DNA from: Methanospirillum sp.
Lineage (GTDB): Archaea; Halobacteriota; Methanomicrobia; Methanomicrobiales; Methanospirillaceae
DNA length: 43,189 nucleotides
Direction: 5' to 3'
Assembly (NCBI GenBank): GCA_012728895.1
Contig: JAAYEG010000033.1
Coordinates: 1 to 43,189 of the forward strand
This document shows positions 25,780-34,772 of the stretch, piece by piece. The translations under genes and the position numbers were made by a program. A model generated the notes under the pieces. It did not search any database, was not told the DNA's origin, and worked only from the letters and a program-made list of their open reading frames with translations. Numbering within the stretch: the stretch's first letter is position 1; every line of letters begins with the position of its first letter.

Positions 25780-26308
25780 CGCCAGTTTCTGCCCGCCCCG
25801 GCCAGACGGGGTTTCGGGATCGGAATGGCGGAAGGGACTGACGGATGTCCGGCGATCGGGCAGGGCGAGGGTCATCGCAACGCCGGGCAGGATCGGCTGG
25901 CCCCGACGCGCGGTCTTATTTAGGAAGATGGGGCCCGTCTGCCGTCCTGCTTCCAGGCGGTCGTTCAGAGGAACGCTGTCGAGCGGGCGGCACCCGGATC
26001 AGGGTTTCTTTATCCCGGGTATGCTCTGTCCCCGGCAGTTGGGGGATCGCGGATGGCGGGCGACGCGCTGGAAAAACCCCTCCGCCGATCTTTCGGACCA
26101 CTTCCGCCCTCCCGCCACAGTGCCGGGAGAAACCTCGATATCGCAGCCCGCGAGAGAGAGACGGGGGACGGTCTCCTGACGGGGCGAAGCCCCCTGCCCG
26201 GCCCGAACGCCCCCGTCACGGTCGTCCGGGACCGGGCTATCGGGGTTCTGGACGGTTCGCTTCTTCGCCCTCCGTCCCGGTGACGGGACAGGGGAAGCGA
26301 AAGAGAGA
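25780..26308. other. Non-coding interval between convergent surface protein genes
   Basis: 529 bases between the plus-strand beta-domain gene and the end of the minus-strand mucin-like gene. Apart from the hairpin at 25796-25811, I see nothing: frames are short and rich in Arg, Pro and Gly. Confidence 0.5.
25796..25811 (+). terminator. Hairpin followed by TTT after the beta-domain gene
   Basis: CCCCG (25796-25800) pairs with CGGGG (25807-25811) around GCCAGA, then TTT follows. It starts 17 bases after the stop at 25779. Confidence 0.4.
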
Positions 26309-27934
26309 TTACGTCTTCTTCCCATCCCCCATCTGGTCCAGGTACCGGAGGGCTATCAATGTCAGGACCGCGACGAGGACGACCACCAGGAATCCCGTGA
26401 TAACCATGAAAACGAACAGGACCGCGACGACGACAAGGAAGAGCAGCCCCAAGTTCGAGGACAGGAGCGAGCCGGCCAGGCCTCCAAGTCCCCGACCCTC
26501 CGGGATGTCCTGCTGCGAGACCTCCCCCGGCTGGACGCTGACCGGGGAGTACTCCTGCAGGGGCCCGATGTCCAGGTACGGCAGGGTGGTCGGCGACGAG
26601 GTCCCCGCGCTCCCGTTCGACGGCGGCGTCTCCGCGGGAGATGCGGTCCCGGACACCGGGACCGTCGTCACCGTGGTGAGCCCGGTGTAACCCTCGCGTT
26701 CCCGGGACGGCGTCTCCTCCGTGGTCGGCAGGCCGGTATCTGCCGGAACGGGGACCACCGTGAGGGTGCCGGCGGATGCGGTGGCGACCGGTGCGGGGGT
26801 CTCCAGAGGATCGACGGGGGCTCGCGAGGTGACGGAGAATTCGGGTGTCGTTGCGGGGACCACGGTCGCCCCCGCTGCGGGCGGGTCCGCGGGAACCAGG
26901 GATGGGGTGGTGACCGGGATGGTCTGGCTCGCCGTGGATACCACCGTTGGGACGGTGGTATCGGCGACGGGGAGGGTCGGGGTCCGGGACAAAGATGCTG
27001 TGGAGCCGACCGGCTGGACGGTGGTGGACCTGGCGGGGCTGGTCGCTGAAACCGTGGTGATGGTCGTTTTCGAAAGAGCGGTGGTGATCGAGGTGACCGG
27101 TGCGGTCGTCGCTGTCAGTGTGGTCGGGGCGACCGTGGTGTACGTCGGGACCGGAGTACTGGTAGGCGTGGGCGTTTGAATTCCCCTCACCGCAAATCCG
27201 CTTGCCCCGGACGCGCCGACTGTATTCGTCCACGAGATCCCCTCGCCCTGGTTCGAGTTCAGACACCAGCCGTAGACGTTGAACGCTGCGAACGTGTCGA
27301 GGTTCTCGAAGGAATACTGGATCCGGATCGCCCCATCATCCTTCAGGCCCGAGATCGTCGTATTCCTTCCCAGCGTCCCGGCCCGCAGGTCGACGAACAT
27401 CAGAAGAAATCTGTCGCTCCCGCTCTGGCCGGAATGGATCGGGTAACTGGGCAGGCTCGAAGGTTTCCAATCCTGGGGGCCGTAGATGAAGTCATCCTTT
27501 CCAAAGGTTGCGTCGACCGCGCCGTCCCTGTAGTCGTACGCCGTCGGCATCGTGTTCGGCTGGGGTGAGGGCGTCCAGGTGTATCCGCTCGACCTGATCC
27601 TTACCCGGAGCCCGTCGTTGACCGGTTCGCGGACGGCCACCAGGAGAATGCCCCCGTCGGAGTAGCCTCGACCCCCCGTGTCAGTCATGAAAAATGTGCC
27701 GGACTGAGCATCGGAGACGGTCGTCTGGCCGTGGGCCGAGGACGGGTTGGTCGTGATATGGAGAGCGTTCAGCCCCGAGGCATCGAACTTGACGTACTTC
27801 GACCCCCCGTTGGCCATGGAGACGGTGATGTGCCGGTGGTCGGGGAGGACCGTCGCGGCAACAGCCCCGCAGGAGGTGATCACGAGAGCGACGAGGACGA
27901 CGGAGAGGGTCCGTGCGAAGATCGGAGGAGTCAT
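26309..27934 (-). CDS. Mucin-like, membrane-anchored beta-domain surface protein
   Basis: A 541-residue protein. Signal sequence 1-27, part A (HITVSMANGGSKYVKFDASG, LNALHITTNP, GTFFMTDTGGRGYSD, VRIRSSGYTW) and part B (DFIYGPQDWKPSSLPSYP, LLMFVDLRAGTLG, FAAFNVYGWCLNSNQGEGIS, WTNT) as in the protein at 24772, then about 230 residues very rich in Thr, Pro, Ser and Val, likely an O-glycosylated stalk, and a C-terminal hydrophobic anchor (LGLLFLVVVAVLFVFMVITG onwards) with a short charged tail. ATG 27934 opens the signal sequence; ATG 27955 is possible. It lies 30 bases after ecfT and appears to be the last gene of the long minus-strand cluster. Function unknown. Confidence 0.8.
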   Translation of the reverse strand: MTPPIFARTLSVVLVALVITSCGAVAATVLPDHRHITVSMANGGSKYVKFDASGLNALHITTNPSSAHGQTTVSDAQSGTFFMTDTGGRGYSDGGILLVAVREPVNDGLRVRIRSSGYTWTPSPQPNTMPTAYDYRDGAVDATFGKDDFIYGPQDWKPSSLPSYPIHSGQSGSDRFLLMFVDLRAGTLGRNTTISGLKDDGAIRIQYSFENLDTFAAFNVYGWCLNSNQGEGISWTNTVGASGASGFAVRGIQTPTPTSTPVPTYTTVAPTTLTATTAPVTSITTALSKTTITTVSATSPARSTTVQPVGSTASLSRTPTLPVADTTVPTVVSTASQTIPVTTPSLVPADPPAAGATVVPATTPEFSVTSRAPVDPLETPAPVATASAGTLTVVPVPADTGLPTTEETPSREREGYTGLTTVTTVPVSGTASPAETPPSNGSAGTSSPTTLPYLDIGPLQEYSPVSVQPGEVSQQDIPEGRGLGGLAGSLLSSNLGLLFLVVVAVLFVFMVITGFLVVVLVAVLTLIALRYLDQMGDGKKT

Positions 27935-27964
27935 GCACAAGTTCCCGGTATACATTGAAGGGAT

Positions 27965-28795
27965 TCAGAGCACATCAAACCAGCCAGCCCTCGAGAGCAG
28001 GGCCCATAGGAGCAGGGCGGCGAGTGCGCAGTTCATCAGCAGGTCTCTGCGCCCGAATCGCGGGCGGTGGTAGCAGCTCGGGCGGGCGACTGCGCCATAC
28101 CCCCGGACCTGCATCGCGTCGGTCACGTGACGGGACCGCGAGATCACGGTGACCGTCATCGGTACAGCCAGGGCGAGGAGGCGGGAGGGTTCGCGGACCA
28201 GGACCCGCCCCTCGAACGAGAGGGCGCGGGCCGATTGGGCTTCCACGATGCGTCTCAGGTCGTCTGCCAGCCAGGTCGTCGAACGGAGCGCGTAGCTCAG
28301 GGCGAACGTGAGCGAGTTCGGGAGACCCATGCCCTTGAGCGACCGGACCAGGGAGGAGTAAGACGTGGTCATCACGAAGAGGGCTCCGACGAGTGCGAGG
28401 ATGACGAGTCGGAGGCCCATGCTGGCCGCGAAGAGAAGGCTCCCCGTGGAGAGAACCGGGTGGAGGAGACCGATCGACGCCGACCAGAAGATCGTCCCGT
28501 AGTTCTCGCGGGGGAAAAAGGCGTCGATGGCGACGATCGTGACCAGGAGCGGCAGAATCGGGGCGAGCGTTCGGATAGACGGGAGAAGGAGTCCGGCGAG
28601 CCATCCGTACGCGGCGACGAGGACGAGGACCCCTGCGAGCGGCAGCGGGGTCTCGAAGGTGAGACAGACCAGCGTCGTTGCGACCACGGTCGCCATACGG
28701 GTCCGGGGGTCCAGTCGGTGGACGAACGAGTCCCCGGGCGAGTACGCGAGGCGGGCGCCGACGGCGCGTCTTCTTTTTCCACGGCGCAGGGGCAT
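27965..28795 (-). CDS. ecfT: ECF transporter T component
   Basis: A 276-residue membrane protein of the CbiQ/EcfT family. N-terminal SFVHRLDPRTRMATVV is the family opening, four to six hydrophobic segments follow, and the two coupling helices have the expected Ala-Arg-Gly-like motifs in modified form (EAQSARAL and AMQVRGYG). It links the S component to the double ATPase. ATG 28795 is three bases after the ATPase stop. The order S-A-A-T is a self-contained group I-like ECF module. Confidence 0.88.
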   Translation of the reverse strand: MPLRRGKRRRAVGARLAYSPGDSFVHRLDPRTRMATVVATTLVCLTFETPLPLAGVLVLVAAYGWLAGLLLPSIRTLAPILPLLVTIVAIDAFFPRENYGTIFWSASIGLLHPVLSTGSLLFAASMGLRLVILALVGALFVMTTSYSSLVRSLKGMGLPNSLTFALSYALRSTTWLADDLRRIVEAQSARALSFEGRVLVREPSRLLALAVPMTVTVISRSRHVTDAMQVRGYGAVARPSCYHRPRFGRRDLLMNCALAALLLWALLSRAGWFDVL

Positions 28796-28798
28796 CGC

Positions 28799-30280
28799 TC
28801 ACCGACACCCGAACCCCGGTCCGGGATTTCTCTCGTCGGTCACGATCCGGCCTCCGTGAAGTGTCACTGTCCGGTCGGCACATGCATCCCCGAACGGGCG
28901 ATCGTGTGTTGCGACCACCACCGTCCGCCCCCGGTCCGCGAGCCCGCGCAACAGGGCCCCCAGACGGAGCTTCCTCTCGCTGTCAAGGCCGAGGGTTGGC
29001 TCGTCGAGGGCGACGACGGGCGTCTCCATCGCGAGCACGCTCCCGATCGCTACACGCTGGCGCTCGCCGATCGAGAGGGAGAGCGGGGAGGACCCGGGCG
29101 GAATCCCGTCGAGGCCGAGCGAACGGACGACATCGGCCGTCCGGCGCGCGCATTCCTCCCCGCTAACACCCAGGTTCCGGGGCCCGAAAGAGATCTCGTC
29201 GGCGATAGACTCGGAGAAGAGCAGGTAGTCCGCTCCCTGGAAGAGGACTCCGACCTCCCGGGCGATATCGGCGACCGGCCGGCGGGCGATCGGCCGTCCC
29301 CGCACCGCGACCGTGCCACGTTCCGGACGGATGATGCCGTTGAGCATGCGGAGAAGGGTCGACTTGCCTGACCCGTTCGCGCCGATAAGTACGGTCACCT
29401 CTCCGGGGTAGAGGTCGAGGTTGACACCATCGAGCGCTGAGCGCGACTGGCCGGGATACCTGAAACAGACTCCCCGGATCTCGACGGAGGGGCAGCTCCC
29501 CGGCCGCTGGCGGTACGGGAGGGAGGCCCGGCAACCGGGGTGCCGGACGGCACTGCCCTGGCGGGCAGACAAAACCCTGTCCGCAACGAGCCGCCCCTCC
29601 TCCAGGACGACCTCCCGGTCCGCCACCGGTGCCAGCAGCTCGGTCCGGTGCTCGGAGACGATCACGGTCAGGTTGAACCCCGCCCGGAGGGCCGAGAGGG
29701 TTCCGACGAGGGCCGACGCGCTTTCCGCGTCGAGGCCAGAGAGCGGCTCGTCGAGGACCAGCACGGAAGGGGCCGTGGCGAGGGTGGCCGCGATGGCGAC
29801 TCGCTGCCGCTCGCCCCAGGAGAGCGCGTCGATCGTCGAGTGCCGGAGGTGATCGATCTTGAGCAGGCGGATCGCATCTGCTACCGCCGCGTCCATTATC
29901 TCCTCGTCTGCCCCCAGTTGTTCGAGCCCGAACACCACCTCGTCCTCGACAGTGGTCGAAAAGAGCTGGGAATCGGGGTCCTGGAAGACCATCCCGATCA
30001 CCCGGGCGGACGCGTTCACCGGCCTCTCCCGTGTGTCGGATCCGGCGATCCGGACGCTGCCTTCCATCACCCCGGGCGTCGTGTGCGGGACCAGGCCCGT
30101 CAACGCCCGGCAGAGCGTCGACTTACCCGACCCCGACGGACCGAGCAGGAGCACGATCTGCCCGCGCTCCACCGAGAACGTGATGGCGTCGAGCGCCCGT
30201 ACCGGTTCTCGCCCGGGCGATGAAGGGTAGACGAAACCCAGGTTGTGCACCTCGATGACCGTGCTCTCAGACGTTGCCAT
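28799..30280 (-). CDS. ecfA: ECF transporter ATPase, two ABC domains fused
   Basis: A 493-residue protein with two complete ABC ATPase domains. Domain 1: Walker A GPSGSGKST at 47-55, Q-loop FQDPDSQLF, signature LSWGERQR, Walker B VLVLDEP. Domain 2 (from about residue 266): Walker A GANGSGKST, FQGADYLLF, signature LSIGERQR, VVALDEP and switch THDRPFGD. FQDPDSQLF is typical of ECF (EcfA/CbiO) ATPases. Most ECF systems have two separate A proteins or one homodimer; here both are in one chain. Overlaps the S-component gene by 14 bases. Confidence 0.92.
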   Translation of the reverse strand: MATSESTVIEVHNLGFVYPSSPGREPVRALDAITFSVERGQIVLLLGPSGSGKSTLCRALTGLVPHTTPGVMEGSVRIAGSDTRERPVNASARVIGMVFQDPDSQLFSTTVEDEVVFGLEQLGADEEIMDAAVADAIRLLKIDHLRHSTIDALSWGERQRVAIAATLATAPSVLVLDEPLSGLDAESASALVGTLSALRAGFNLTVIVSEHRTELLAPVADREVVLEEGRLVADRVLSARQGSAVRHPGCRASLPYRQRPGSCPSVEIRGVCFRYPGQSRSALDGVNLDLYPGEVTVLIGANGSGKSTLLRMLNGIIRPERGTVAVRGRPIARRPVADIAREVGVLFQGADYLLFSESIADEISFGPRNLGVSGEECARRTADVVRSLGLDGIPPGSSPLSLSIGERQRVAIGSVLAMETPVVALDEPTLGLDSERKLRLGALLRGLADRGRTVVVATHDRPFGDACADRTVTLHGGRIVTDERNPGPGFGCR

Positions 30281-30806
30281 CGATCACCCCTGCCCTCCTG
30301 AGACGCCGGACGAGGAGGACCGCGAGCACTCCGCCGATCCCACCGAAGACCAGGTGAGTGACCGACGCGATCCCGATCCCGAGCAGGATGAAGTGGGCCT
30401 GGACCCCGAAAAAAAGATTCACGGCGTAGTTGACAGTCATCTTCGCCAGGTTCGCACCCGCTCCGACGATGAACCCGACCCCGACCAGGTCGATGCGGCC
30501 CGTGAAGAGCAGGGTGAGGACGTCGACGGTCGCCCCGAGCGCCACGTGTTTGAGAAGGTCGAAGACGTGGAGCGGGTCCGAACCGAAGAACGAGGCGAGC
30601 AGGCCCGCGATCAGGCCCATGTACGCGCCGGCGCCGGGCCGTCCGACCAGGGTCGCGCCGACCATGACGGGGATCACCCACCAGGTGCCGGAACTGCCCG
30701 GGATCCGGAGCGGGATGGGAAAGAAGACGTCGAGAACGAATACGAGCGCGCCGAGCATCGAGAGCACCGCGGTCTCCTGGAGGGTGAAATATGTCTTTTC
30801 AGGCAC
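30267..30806 (-). CDS. ECF transporter S component, substrate unknown
   Basis: A 179-residue membrane protein with about five or six hydrophobic helices: TAVLSMLGALVFVLDVFFPI, GAYMGLIAGLLASFFG, ATVDVLTLLFTGRIDLVGVG and GGIGGVLAVLLVRRL. GTG 30806 is chosen because AGGTGG lies five bases upstream and the residues before it are a shadow of the preceding gene; the frame runs upstream to 30917. It overlaps the preceding beta-domain gene by eight bases and the ATPase by 14. The CbiM-type N terminus (MHIPDG) is absent, so a Co/Ni CbiMN transporter is unlikely; a vitamin or other small molecule is possible. Confidence 0.8.
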   Translation of the reverse strand: MPEKTYFTLQETAVLSMLGALVFVLDVFFPIPLRIPGSSGTWWVIPVMVGATLVGRPGAGAYMGLIAGLLASFFGSDPLHVFDLLKHVALGATVDVLTLLFTGRIDLVGVGFIVGAGANLAKMTVNYAVNLFFGVQAHFILLGIGIASVTHLVFGGIGGVLAVLLVRRLRRAGVIDGNV

Positions 30807-31584
30807 CTGCGCCACCTTCGATGTCGAGGGTCCAGGACTCCAGGTTGAGCTGGAACGAGAGGGGCTGCGGGCGGTCGACTGCCACGAGCAGGAGCGTGCG
30901 CTCGATATGGCCGCCACCGGTGGAGGTGATATAGAACGTCCCCTCCGGGACCGAAGTCCGGGTCACCTGTCCTTTCCGCTCGACGAGGTCCCTCGTCAGG
31001 TGGAGGCTGTCGAGTCCGCTCCCGTTACGCAGAAAGGTCAGGCCCACGCATTCGCCCGGGAGTCCCCCGGCGCTGACAGCGGAGACCTCGACGGGCATCC
31101 CGTCCGGTAGCACGCGGGCGTCCAGCTGATCGTCTGCAGGGATCACGGTGCCCGCGACGTAGAAACCGCTCGGTCTGAACCCGGTCGGACGGTTGGTCCA
31201 CCCTCGCTCCTGTCCCGACGCGGTACCATAGACCGCGAACGCCATCGTCCCGGAGAGGGAAGAGACGCGGTAATGAACCGCTACGGCCTCGCCCAGGCCC
31301 GTGAATGGCCCGGGACCGTCGGGCGTCCCGTTGAGCGGCACGAAGGCGAGGTACCACAGGGCGTTCCGGTCACCGTCCGGGTCTATCGGCAGGGGGACGG
31401 CGTACGGCCTCCAGGCCTGGGGGCCGTAGTCGAAGTCGCCGGGTCCAAGGGAAACCGAACCGGGGGTCGCGGTCTCGGGGCCCCCGGCGATACGAACTTC
31501 CTGCCACTGCAGGAAGAGCATCGTCGCGACGAAGATGGCCAGGAGGCCCGAGATCAGGAGCAGGCGAGCGTGGATCCGGTCCAT
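30799..31584 (-). CDS. Membrane-anchored beta-domain protein with parts in swapped order
   Basis: A 261-residue protein with one N-terminal hydrophobic helix (LLLISGLLAIFVATMLFLQW) and an extracellular remainder. It has the same two parts as the proteins at 24772, 26309 and 36649, but reversed: part B first (DFDYGPQAWRPYAVPLP, LAFVPLNGTPDG, FAVYGTASGQERGWTNRPTG; about residues 50-142), then part A (GLDSLHLTRDLVERKGQVTR, GTFYITSTGGGHIERTLLLV; about 188-256). ATG 31584 overlaps the stop of the TiaS-like gene by one base, and its end overlaps the S component. It may present or capture the ligand of the ECF importer; that role is inference from position only. Confidence 0.75.
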   Translation of the reverse strand: MDRIHARLLLISGLLAIFVATMLFLQWQEVRIAGGPETATPGSVSLGPGDFDYGPQAWRPYAVPLPIDPDGDRNALWYLAFVPLNGTPDGPGPFTGLGEAVAVHYRVSSLSGTMAFAVYGTASGQERGWTNRPTGFRPSGFYVAGTVIPADDQLDARVLPDGMPVEVSAVSAGGLPGECVGLTFLRNGSGLDSLHLTRDLVERKGQVTRTSVPEGTFYITSTGGGHIERTLLLVAVDRPQPLSFQLNLESWTLDIEGGAGA

Positions 31585-32288
31585 CAGTTCCTCTTTATGG
31601 GCACGTACATCCCGTCGACCTCGTCGACGAAGAGTATGGCCCTACCCCCGATGGGGCAGGCCAGCGGCCCCTTCCGGTTCTGGATCTCGATCGTCCCCCC
31701 GGTCACCTCCCGGCCGTCGAGCGTGTAGATCGCGTCGACCCCGGACGCGATCAGGTCGGAGACCGGGCAGGGTTCTACCATCTCCCGGACCCGGCCGTAC
31801 ATGAGATAGCGCCCGTCGTTCTGAGTCGAGGCGAGCCCGATCCCGGCCAGAGCGCCGATCACCCCGTCCTCGGTCCCACCAAGCCCCCTGAGTGTGATAC
31901 CCAGGTTCCTGGCGAGGGTCCGGGCACGCTCCTGGTCCAGCACGATCCTCTGGGCGTCCTGACCGAAAGCGACCAGGGACGGGGTGACCTGGGCGTCGGT
32001 CGCCCAGCACAGTCCCGGGTCGCTCCCCTCGACGAAGTCGGCCATCATGACCTGCTCGGCGATCTCCCCGGCATGATCGGCGACCGCCGGATCGTGACCC
32101 CGGAGCTGTATCACCGCGCACGAATTGTGCGAGGTGTACGGCACCGCCTCGTGGACGAGAAGCTGGTGACGCGTGACGCCGTGCAGTGGGTAGCGCTCGG
32201 CGCACGCGCCTGCGATCGCGCGGGCGAGTCGCCCGGTGCCCCGCGAGTTCAGCGAATCGGTATCGTCGATTGCAACAAATATCGTCAT
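31584..32288 (-). CDS. Short TiaS-like protein
   Basis: A 234-residue protein resembling the N-terminal part of archaeal TiaS, the agmatidine synthase of tRNA-Ile2. It has VAIDDTDSLNSRGTGRLARA at the start, a PYTSHNSCAVIQL strand, and a glycine-rich GLGGTEDGVIGALAGIGLAS loop. TiaS is about 420 residues with OB and zinc-ribbon domains, which are missing, so an ordinary tRNA-modifying role is unlikely without a partner. ATG 32288 follows GGAGAGG at short distance; an upstream ATG at 32327 is less likely. It lies between the DUF4129-like gene (46-base gap) and the swapped beta-domain gene (one-base overlap). Confidence 0.72.
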   Translation of the reverse strand: MTIFVAIDDTDSLNSRGTGRLARAIAGACAERYPLHGVTRHQLLVHEAVPYTSHNSCAVIQLRGHDPAVADHAGEIAEQVMMADFVEGSDPGLCWATDAQVTPSLVAFGQDAQRIVLDQERARTLARNLGITLRGLGGTEDGVIGALAGIGLASTQNDGRYLMYGRVREMVEPCPVSDLIASGVDAIYTLDGREVTGGTIEIQNRKGPLACPIGGRAILFVDEVDGMYVPIKRN

Positions 32289-32334
32289 TATCCTCTCCGA
32301 ATTGTTGTTCCGTGGATGCACGTGCACCTTCGTT

Positions 32335-33825
32335 TCATTCTTCGTCTCCCGGCCCCGTGCCGGACGTCACCGCCAGCCGCAGTGGAGGATAGTCGTCAGC
32401 CTCGACGGCGGCTCCGCCGTACGCGATACGGGCGCACCGGTCGAGAACCAGGGAGACCTGGTCGGTATCCTCGCCGAGTTCGCCGAGGTGCGTGAGAATC
32501 TCGCGGTCGGTTGCCTCGATCTCCAGGTGATGTTCGGCCGAGAGATGGAGGCGGAATGCCTGCCCCAGGTGCCGGCAGGCCTCCCGGACGTCCCCCGCCG
32601 CGTGGAGTGAGTCCGCGGCAGCGATCAGGGCTGCGGCTTCCGCGCGACGGTCCCGCGCCGCCACCCCGGTTGGAGGAGCGGCAGTGGCCGGCCGGCGGGA
32701 GAGACGGGCGGCGGCGCCGATGAGCAGGGCGCAGACGAGAAGCGATATCGCCACCGGGACGACGAAGCCGATCACGGTGGACGGCAGGGCTGCGAACGGG
32801 GACGGAGGGTGTTCGATGACAAGCGAGACGATGGTCCCGTTCCGGACGATCGCATCGAGCGACGCCCGGTTCAGCTCATGGTCCTGGAAGGTGATCGAGA
32901 CGGCGGTGGCGTTATCCGGGGTGGCGTTGGCAACCGTCATAACGCAGGGCAGGCCCGCCGCGGCGGCCTCCGCGAGGAGGGACTGGACCGTGGCGTTCTC
33001 GTCGAGGTGCTGGAGCTCGAGATAGTCGTCCACCCTCGTCAGGACGTATCGCGGACCGTCCCGATCGATCGCGGCCTCGAGCGATGCAACCCGGCCGTCG
33101 TTCCTGGAAAATCCCTCGGAAAAGAGGACCGTCGACGGGGAATTCGCAACCATCGAGGAGGTCTTCGAGACGAAACCGGCATCGAGCAGGGTCCGGTTGG
33201 CGGAGAGGACCAGGCTCGATCCGAGAAAGCGCTCGAAGGTGTCCAGGGACGGCGTCGGCGTCGGCGTGGAGACGACGCTGGACGTCCCGGCAGGGACGGC
33301 GAGTGCCTGCACCCGCTGGAGGGCCTCGTCGACCGTGAGGGGGTCCCTCCCGGCCGCAGCCGTCTGGACAGCGTGTGGGCCTGGAGCGTCCGTGCTCCTG
33401 ACCGGGTCGTTTGCCTGTCCGCCGGCCGGCTGCTCCTCGAACCTGACCAGGATCTCGGGGAGGGCGGCGACCCGGTCCACGCCTGCCAGCGCGTACTCGA
33501 ACCGGAGGTCGATCCTTTCGATTCTGCCAGGCGCGGCAGGAGGGAGGGTGATGCGGGTCTGCCGCGCCCCCTGCGGCACGACGAGCCGGGCCGACTGGAT
33601 CGTGGTCACCGGCTCGGAGTTCCCGTCGTCCGCGACCGTGGAGATCCGAACCAGCGTTCCCGTGACCTCTTCCGGATAGGTGTTCTCGACGATGACGGGG
33701 AGGGTGCCCCCCTCCGCGGCAGGAACCGTCACCTCCCGGGCCGGGCTCGAGAGAACGATCCCTGCCGCGGCGGGGCACGCAAGCGCGAGGACGCCGAGGA
33801 GCAGGAAGAGAGATCCGGGTTTCAC
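32335..33825 (-). CDS. Secreted/membrane protein with extracellular domain and DUF4129-like cytosolic tail
   Basis: A 496-residue protein: signal peptide 1-21, an Ig-like beta domain (about 25-130), a low-complexity link including TPTPTPS, a mixed extracellular domain (about 190-345), one transmembrane helix (350-375) and a cytosolic tail (376-496) that resembles DUF4129 tails found beside MoxR/DUF58 genes (REACRHLGQAFRLHL, TDREILTHLGEL, LDRCARIAYGGAAVEADDY). GTG 33825 overlaps the VWA gene stop by four bases. It probably works with the MoxR-DUF58-VWA module at the membrane. No enzyme motif was recognised. Confidence 0.7.
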   Translation of the reverse strand: MKPGSLFLLLGVLALACPAAAGIVLSSPAREVTVPAAEGGTLPVIVENTYPEEVTGTLVRISTVADDGNSEPVTTIQSARLVVPQGARQTRITLPPAAPGRIERIDLRFEYALAGVDRVAALPEILVRFEEQPAGGQANDPVRSTDAPGPHAVQTAAAGRDPLTVDEALQRVQALAVPAGTSSVVSTPTPTPSLDTFERFLGSSLVLSANRTLLDAGFVSKTSSMVANSPSTVLFSEGFSRNDGRVASLEAAIDRDGPRYVLTRVDDYLELQHLDENATVQSLLAEAAAAGLPCVMTVANATPDNATAVSITFQDHELNRASLDAIVRNGTIVSLVIEHPPSPFAALPSTVIGFVVPVAISLLVCALLIGAAARLSRRPATAAPPTGVAARDRRAEAAALIAAADSLHAAGDVREACRHLGQAFRLHLSAEHHLEIEATDREILTHLGELGEDTDQVSLVLDRCARIAYGGAAVEADDYPPLRLAVTSGTGPGDEE

Positions 33826-34772
33826 GACAGGATCCTCCCCGTGCCGTAGCGGAGCCAGAACTCGAGCAGGATCACCGGGAGCACGAGGGCGAAAAAGAGC
33901 CTCTGGACGCTCGTCTCCTCGTCCACGCGCTCGATGGAGGAGGGGATTTCCGCGTAGATCTCCTTCAGCGTCGCCGAGTCCACTGATCGGAAGTAGTGTC
34001 CGCTGGTCGAGGCGGCGATCGTCCTGAGAGTGGTCTCGTCGAGGGTCGCGTACTCGGCCTCGCCGAACGGGCTGTACCCTATCAGGACCGGGGAAACCGA
34101 TCCGAGCCCGACGGTGAAGACCTGGACATGGCGCTCCACGGCGAGCCTGGTCGCGTCCCCGGGGGAGATCATGCCCGCATTCGAGACCCCGTCCGAGAGG
34201 AGGATCACCACCTTCTTCCGGTTCGGGATCGCATCCGCCATGTCGATCCCGAGGGCAAGACCGTCGCCGAGCGCCGTCCTGCCTGTTCTCGCGCCAATCG
34301 CGGCGACCTTCGCGAGCACCCGTTCACGATCGGGAGAGAGGTAGGCGGCGCTGGAAGCGCCCTCCTCGAAGGTCACCACTCCGACGTAGTCCTTCCTGTC
34401 CAGCGCCCGGATCAGCACACCGGCGGCCTGCTTGGCTGCCTCGAGCCGTGACGGCGCGTAATCTGTCGCGGCCATGGAGCCGGAGCTGTCGATGACCAGA
34501 ACGGCGCTCAAACCCTCTCGGGTCTGCTCGAGCGAAAGATGGGGGTCTGCGAGGCCGACGAGGACCAGGGATAGGATCAGGAAGGTGCAGAGCGCCAGCA
34601 GGCGCGGGCGCCAGGGGGTCCGCTCCGTCTCCGCCGTGGCTTTCAGGAAAGCCGTGTGCGAGAACTCGAGCGCCGCGGTCCTCCGTCTGGTGAGAGCGAG
34701 GTGCCGGAGCCAGGCGAGGACTGGAACACCGAGGAGACCGATGAGCCATACCGGGTGAGAGAAACCCGGCAT
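33822..34772 (-). CDS. BatA-like von Willebrand factor A membrane protein
   Basis: A 316-residue protein: two N-terminal transmembrane helices (about 7-23 and 57-75), a von Willebrand A domain with intact MIDAS (DSSGS at 95-99, a Thr in RTGRTALGDG, and Asp in LSDGVSNAG), and a C-terminal helix (LFFALVLPVILLEFWLRYG). The layout is that of Bacteroides aerotolerance-type BatA/BatB proteins. ATG 34772 overlaps the DUF58 stop by one base (TGATG); the frame upstream of it is a shadow of DUF58. Expected role is metal-dependent protein binding during MoxR-driven assembly or maturation. Confidence 0.88.
   Translation of the reverse strand: MPGFSHPVWLIGLLGVPVLAWLRHLALTRRRTAALEFSHTAFLKATAETERTPWRPRLLALCTFLILSLVLVGLADPHLSLEQTREGLSAVLVIDSSGSMAATDYAPSRLEAAKQAAGVLIRALDRKDYVGVVTFEEGASSAAYLSPDRERVLAKVAAIGARTGRTALGDGLALGIDMADAIPNRKKVVILLSDGVSNAGMISPGDATRLAVERHVQVFTVGLGSVSPVLIGYSPFGEAEYATLDETTLRTIAASTSGHYFRSVDSATLKEIYAEIPSSIERVDEETSVQRLFFALVLPVILLEFWLRYGTGRILS

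Noticed and set aside
30807-30917. N-terminal extension of the ECF S component to ATG 30917
   Set aside because: The extra 37 residues are Ser/Arg-rich shadow of the preceding gene, and GTG 30806 has a well-placed AGGTGG ribosome binding site.
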